Shown here: in pieces, positions 63,722 to 64,000 of the stretch
Numbering within the stretch: position 1 is the stretch's first letter
Layout: every line of letters starts with the position of its first letter
Source of the DNA: Flavobacterium sp. HSC-61S13
GTDB taxonomy: Bacteria; Bacteroidota; Bacteroidia; Flavobacteriales; Flavobacteriaceae
Assembly (NCBI RefSeq): GCF_024171535.1
Contig: NZ_JALJZV010000009.1
Coordinates: 1-64,000, forward strand
Reading direction: 5' to 3'
Length of the DNA stretch: 64,000 bases
Notes under the pieces: generated by a model
The model's database searches: none
The model's input: the letters and a program-made list of their open reading frames with translations, nothing else
What the model was told of the DNA's origin: nothing
Position numbers and translations under genes: made by a program

Positions 63722-64000
63722 ACTTAATTGTATTTATATGATTAATCGCTTTTTTATATAAAAAAGGAAAAGCAAGTAACGGTATACCATAAAACGTCAC
63801 ACTCAATCCCATATAAAAAACAAAAAACAGTTGTTGTAGTAAGGCATTCTTAAAGAAAACATACCTCAAGACCACATTGACTACAGCAGCAATAACAGGT
63901 AAAATCGCAAAAGTTAACAAACTCCACTTTTGAAAAAAGATCAACACAATACCAATAGGTATGACCAGAAAAAAGGCATTGAGTGCATTTATGCGCCATT
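63708..64000 (-). CDS. ABC transporter membrane subunit (5' end outside the window)
   Basis: The frame is open to the window edge, so at least the last 97 residues of a multi-helix membrane protein are here (NAFFLVIPIGIVLIFFQKWSLL, VIAAVVNVVLRYVFF, LFFVFYMGLSVTFYGIPLLAFPF). The nearest start-like codon at 63947 is a GTG inside a hydrophobic helix and is not the true start. It overlaps the ATPase gene by 14 bases and is its membrane partner. Incomplete in this window. Confidence 0.7.
   Translation of the reverse strand, partial: WRINALNAFFLVIPIGIVLIFFQKWSLLTFAILPVIAAVVNVVLRYVFFKNALLQQLFFVFYMGLSVTFYGIPLLAFPFLYKKAINHINTIKYVEY

Overview
The window reads as chromosomal DNA from the Bacteroidota, most likely family Flavobacteriaceae. 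Three things support this: low-GC codon use, several upstream sites matching the Bacteroidota -7 promoter motif TAnnTTTG rather than a sigma-70 type -10 box, and family-typical genes (OmpA with thrombospondin type-3 repeats, an IPExxxVDY protein next to pyk, a CarboxypepD-type TonB receptor, M13 peptidase, many TPR/LytTR regulators). No tRNA, rRNA, CRISPR array, prophage or insertion sequence was recognised. The DNA is mostly ordinary core genome with a regulatory accessory zone in the middle.

Region by region. Positions 1-95 are an 8-bp tandem array running off the left edge. Positions 107-8925 (minus strand) hold an AddAB-like nuclease-helicase pair whose two genes are separated by ompA and kbl. 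A Mn-type sodA with a clear promoter follows. Positions 9775-14283 hold two secreted proteins; the larger carries three 268-residue repeats and an RCC1-like end. Positions 14766-23543 are housekeeping: purF, a pfkB kinase, rnhA and purN on the minus strand, then acpP, fabF, rnc, the IPExxxVDY gene and pyk on the plus strand. dinB and a CPA2-type antiporter follow, then an operon of a Gcr-like membrane protein, a LytS-like kinase and a LytTR regulator, then a CYTH protein and two RlpA-like proteins.

Positions 32.2-45.4 kb are rich in signalling genes: two NarL-type regulators, a cytoplasmic TPR protein, a TPR kinase/LytTR operon that continues into a DUF4870-like protein and a beta-helix-like protein, a LytTR protein with a degenerate receiver, a tiny lipoprotein and a lipoprotein TPR kinase. 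A second, equally long lipoprotein TPR kinase lies at 57.2-59.2 kb, divergent from a third NarL-type regulator.

Positions 45.5-52.8 kb form a metal-homeostasis cluster: a thioredoxin-like protein, a TonB-dependent receptor with a Cys-x-x-Cys in the plug region, a divergent DtxR-family regulator, two small membrane proteins, and feoA-feoB followed by a 45-residue cysteine-rich FeoB-associated protein. A perfect 12-bp inverted repeat in the receptor/regulator intergenic region covers the receptor's -7 element, so the DtxR-type protein probably represses the receptor and itself when metal is plentiful. Three 131-bp repeats separate the receptor from the thioredoxin-like gene.

The right end carries a SCO-family protein, an M13 peptidase, a photolyase, aconitase AcnA, and an ABC transporter whose membrane subunit runs off the window. 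No wholly new system is demonstrable. The best leads are the DtxR-type operator architecture, the pseudo-receiver LytTR protein inside the TPR-kinase group, the Gcr-like membrane protein operonic with a sensor-poor kinase, and the triple-repeat secreted protein.
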